Source: Planctomycetaceae bacterium UBA2671
Lineage (GTDB): Bacteria; Planctomycetota; Planctomycetia; Planctomycetales; Planctomycetaceae
DNA length: 5,950 bases
Reading direction: 5' to 3'
Assembly: GCA_002359185.1 (NCBI GenBank)
Contig: DEML01000113.1
Location: 1-5,950, forward strand
Below the pieces are notes generated by a model. The model was not told where the DNA came from. It worked only from the letters and a program-made list of their open reading frames with translations, and made no database searches. The position numbers were made by a program, and so were the translations under genes. Position 1 is the first letter of the stretch, and each line of letters begins with the position of its first letter. Positions 5,279 through 5,950 of the stretch are shown piece by piece.

Positions 5279-5683
5279 CTACTCGATCGGCATGGGCAGC
5301 GGGATGAGTTCTGCCTCTGGAGTCTCAGTCGGTTCTGGCAAATCGATTTCGCCACGTTCATCCTGAGCCTGCTTTTCGGAGAGGGCGGCCCAATATTTTG
5401 TGCGGTACTCGGCTGGATAGTAAACGGGATCGCATCCGCGGCAGATTGGGCACTTGCAGTCCTTAGCGCAGGGGCAGAGGGCGCGATTGATGCCAAAGCG
5501 ATTCCAGTCGGGCATTCCGATACGGCTCACATCCAGGCCGGGAACATACAGCGGATCGAGAGCGAGCTTTGTGTCGGCGAAAGCATCGATGATTGACGAA
5601 TAGACGGCCGTTGTGCGATAGCATTGGCAGCCGCTCAAGCTGAAGAGCAGACCACTGAAGATTCCCAGTATGACAATGCGCAT
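5279..5683 (-). CDS. Small cysteine-rich lipoprotein, function unknown
   Basis: A 134-aa predicted lipoprotein. Residues 1-18 (MRIVILGIFSGLLFSLSG) form the signal peptide with lipobox LSGC, making Cys19 the lipidated residue; a second cysteine follows at 21. A middle part (about 22-68) has no recognised motif. Then comes a dense cluster, CPCAKDCKCPICRGC, at 70-84: six cysteines in 15 residues, suggesting metal binding or disulfides. After DPVYYPAEYRTKYW the tail turns acidic and proline-rich (about 108-134: DLPEPTETPEAELIPLPMPIE). The start is supported by AGG on the minus strand (GAGGT at 5694-5690) about 7 nt before the ATG. I do not recognise the family. It would sit in an envelope membrane facing the periplasm-like space (inference). 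It is separated from mcsB by 549 bp and is probably its own transcription unit. No convincing promoter was found upstream. Confidence 0.8.
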   Translation of the reverse strand: MRIVILGIFSGLLFSLSGCQCYRTTAVYSSIIDAFADTKLALDPLYVPGLDVSRIGMPDWNRFGINRALCPCAKDCKCPICRGCDPVYYPAEYRTKYWAALSEKQAQDERGEIDLPEPTETPEAELIPLPMPIE

Positions 5684-5922
5684 AATTTGACCTCAAATCC
5701 CCGATACAGACGCCGTTTGAGAGAATGATCGGAAATGGAATCGTTCTGAGTGTCAGTTTTTAACGGCTTTAGCGGATAAACCGATCAATCCGAGAAAAAA
5801 AGTGCGGCTGAGTTAAATTGGGGAGAATATAAGGGTGGCCTCACAACCGATAAAATGAGAACAACTTCCAGTGAAGGATTAAGGTTGGCTAGGGGCGAAT
5901 TTCATGATTCCCTGGAATGAAC

Positions 5923-5950
5923 CATGGTCTGGGGGCTTCGCTTCGCTACG
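5923..5950. repeat. Possible left half of a dispersed palindromic repeat cut by the window edge
   Basis: The window ends in CATGGTCTGGGGG followed by CTTCGCTTCGCTACG. The G-rich arm followed by a CTTCG-repeated loop looks like half of an intergenic palindrome. The complementary arm would lie beyond 5950, so this cannot be confirmed. The preceding 5684-5922 shows no supported gene. Confidence 0.3.

Noticed and set aside
5213..5596. 127-aa plus-strand frame opposite the cysteine-rich lipoprotein
   Set aside because: TTG start without a ribosome binding site, antisense to a gene with a clear lipobox and ribosome binding site.
5832..5840. AGGGTGGCC resembling the IS terminus
   Set aside because: Only nine bases match and the following bases diverge; too short to call an IS remnant.

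Overview
The window looks like chromosomal DNA of a planctomycete, probably of the Planctomycetales (Gimesia/Rubinisphaera/Planctopirus-like, judged from memory of protein style and moderate GC, not from a search). The strongest markers are a DUF1559 prepilin-like protein of the type these genomes carry in large numbers, a small lipoprotein with a carboxypeptidase-regulatory-like beta domain directly downstream of it, and a McsB-type protein-arginine kinase with the N-terminus I associate with planctomycetes.

Layout, left to right. Positions 1-145 hold a good sigma70-like promoter. It drives the DUF1559 gene (146-1198, +). After a 274-bp AT-rich gap ending in a stem-loop comes the lipoprotein gene (1473-1886, +; the ATG at 1473 is preferred over the longer TTG and ATG starts). 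Five bases after its stop begins a 1659-bp insertion sequence (1892-3550) with near-identical 38/39-bp terminal inverted repeats and one IS4/Tn5-like DDE transposase (2076-3518, +). Fifteen bases beyond the IS is the stop codon of mcsB, on the opposite strand (3566-4729, -; a GTG start with a strong ribosome binding site is preferred over the upstream TTG). A 549-bp gene-free stretch (4730-5278) holds the likely mcsB promoter, a set of nested stems that may be a structured element, and a perfect 23-bp inverted repeat whose arms are each hairpins. A small cysteine-rich lipoprotein is encoded on the minus strand (5279-5683). The last 267 bp have no gene, and the right edge appears to cut into another dispersed repeat.

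The genes do not form one pathway. DUF1559 plus the small lipoprotein is a cell-surface pair typical of planctomycetes. McsB would act in cytoplasmic protein quality control, and neither mcsA, ctsR nor clpC is visible beside it. The IS separates two convergent units and shows no target-site duplication, so the present junction may result from rearrangement rather than simple insertion. I found no clear defence system, CRISPR array, tRNA or rRNA. The less ordinary points are the nested-stem element upstream of mcsB, the altered RDXXRA-like motif in McsB, the six-cysteine cluster in the terminal lipoprotein, and the IS junction.
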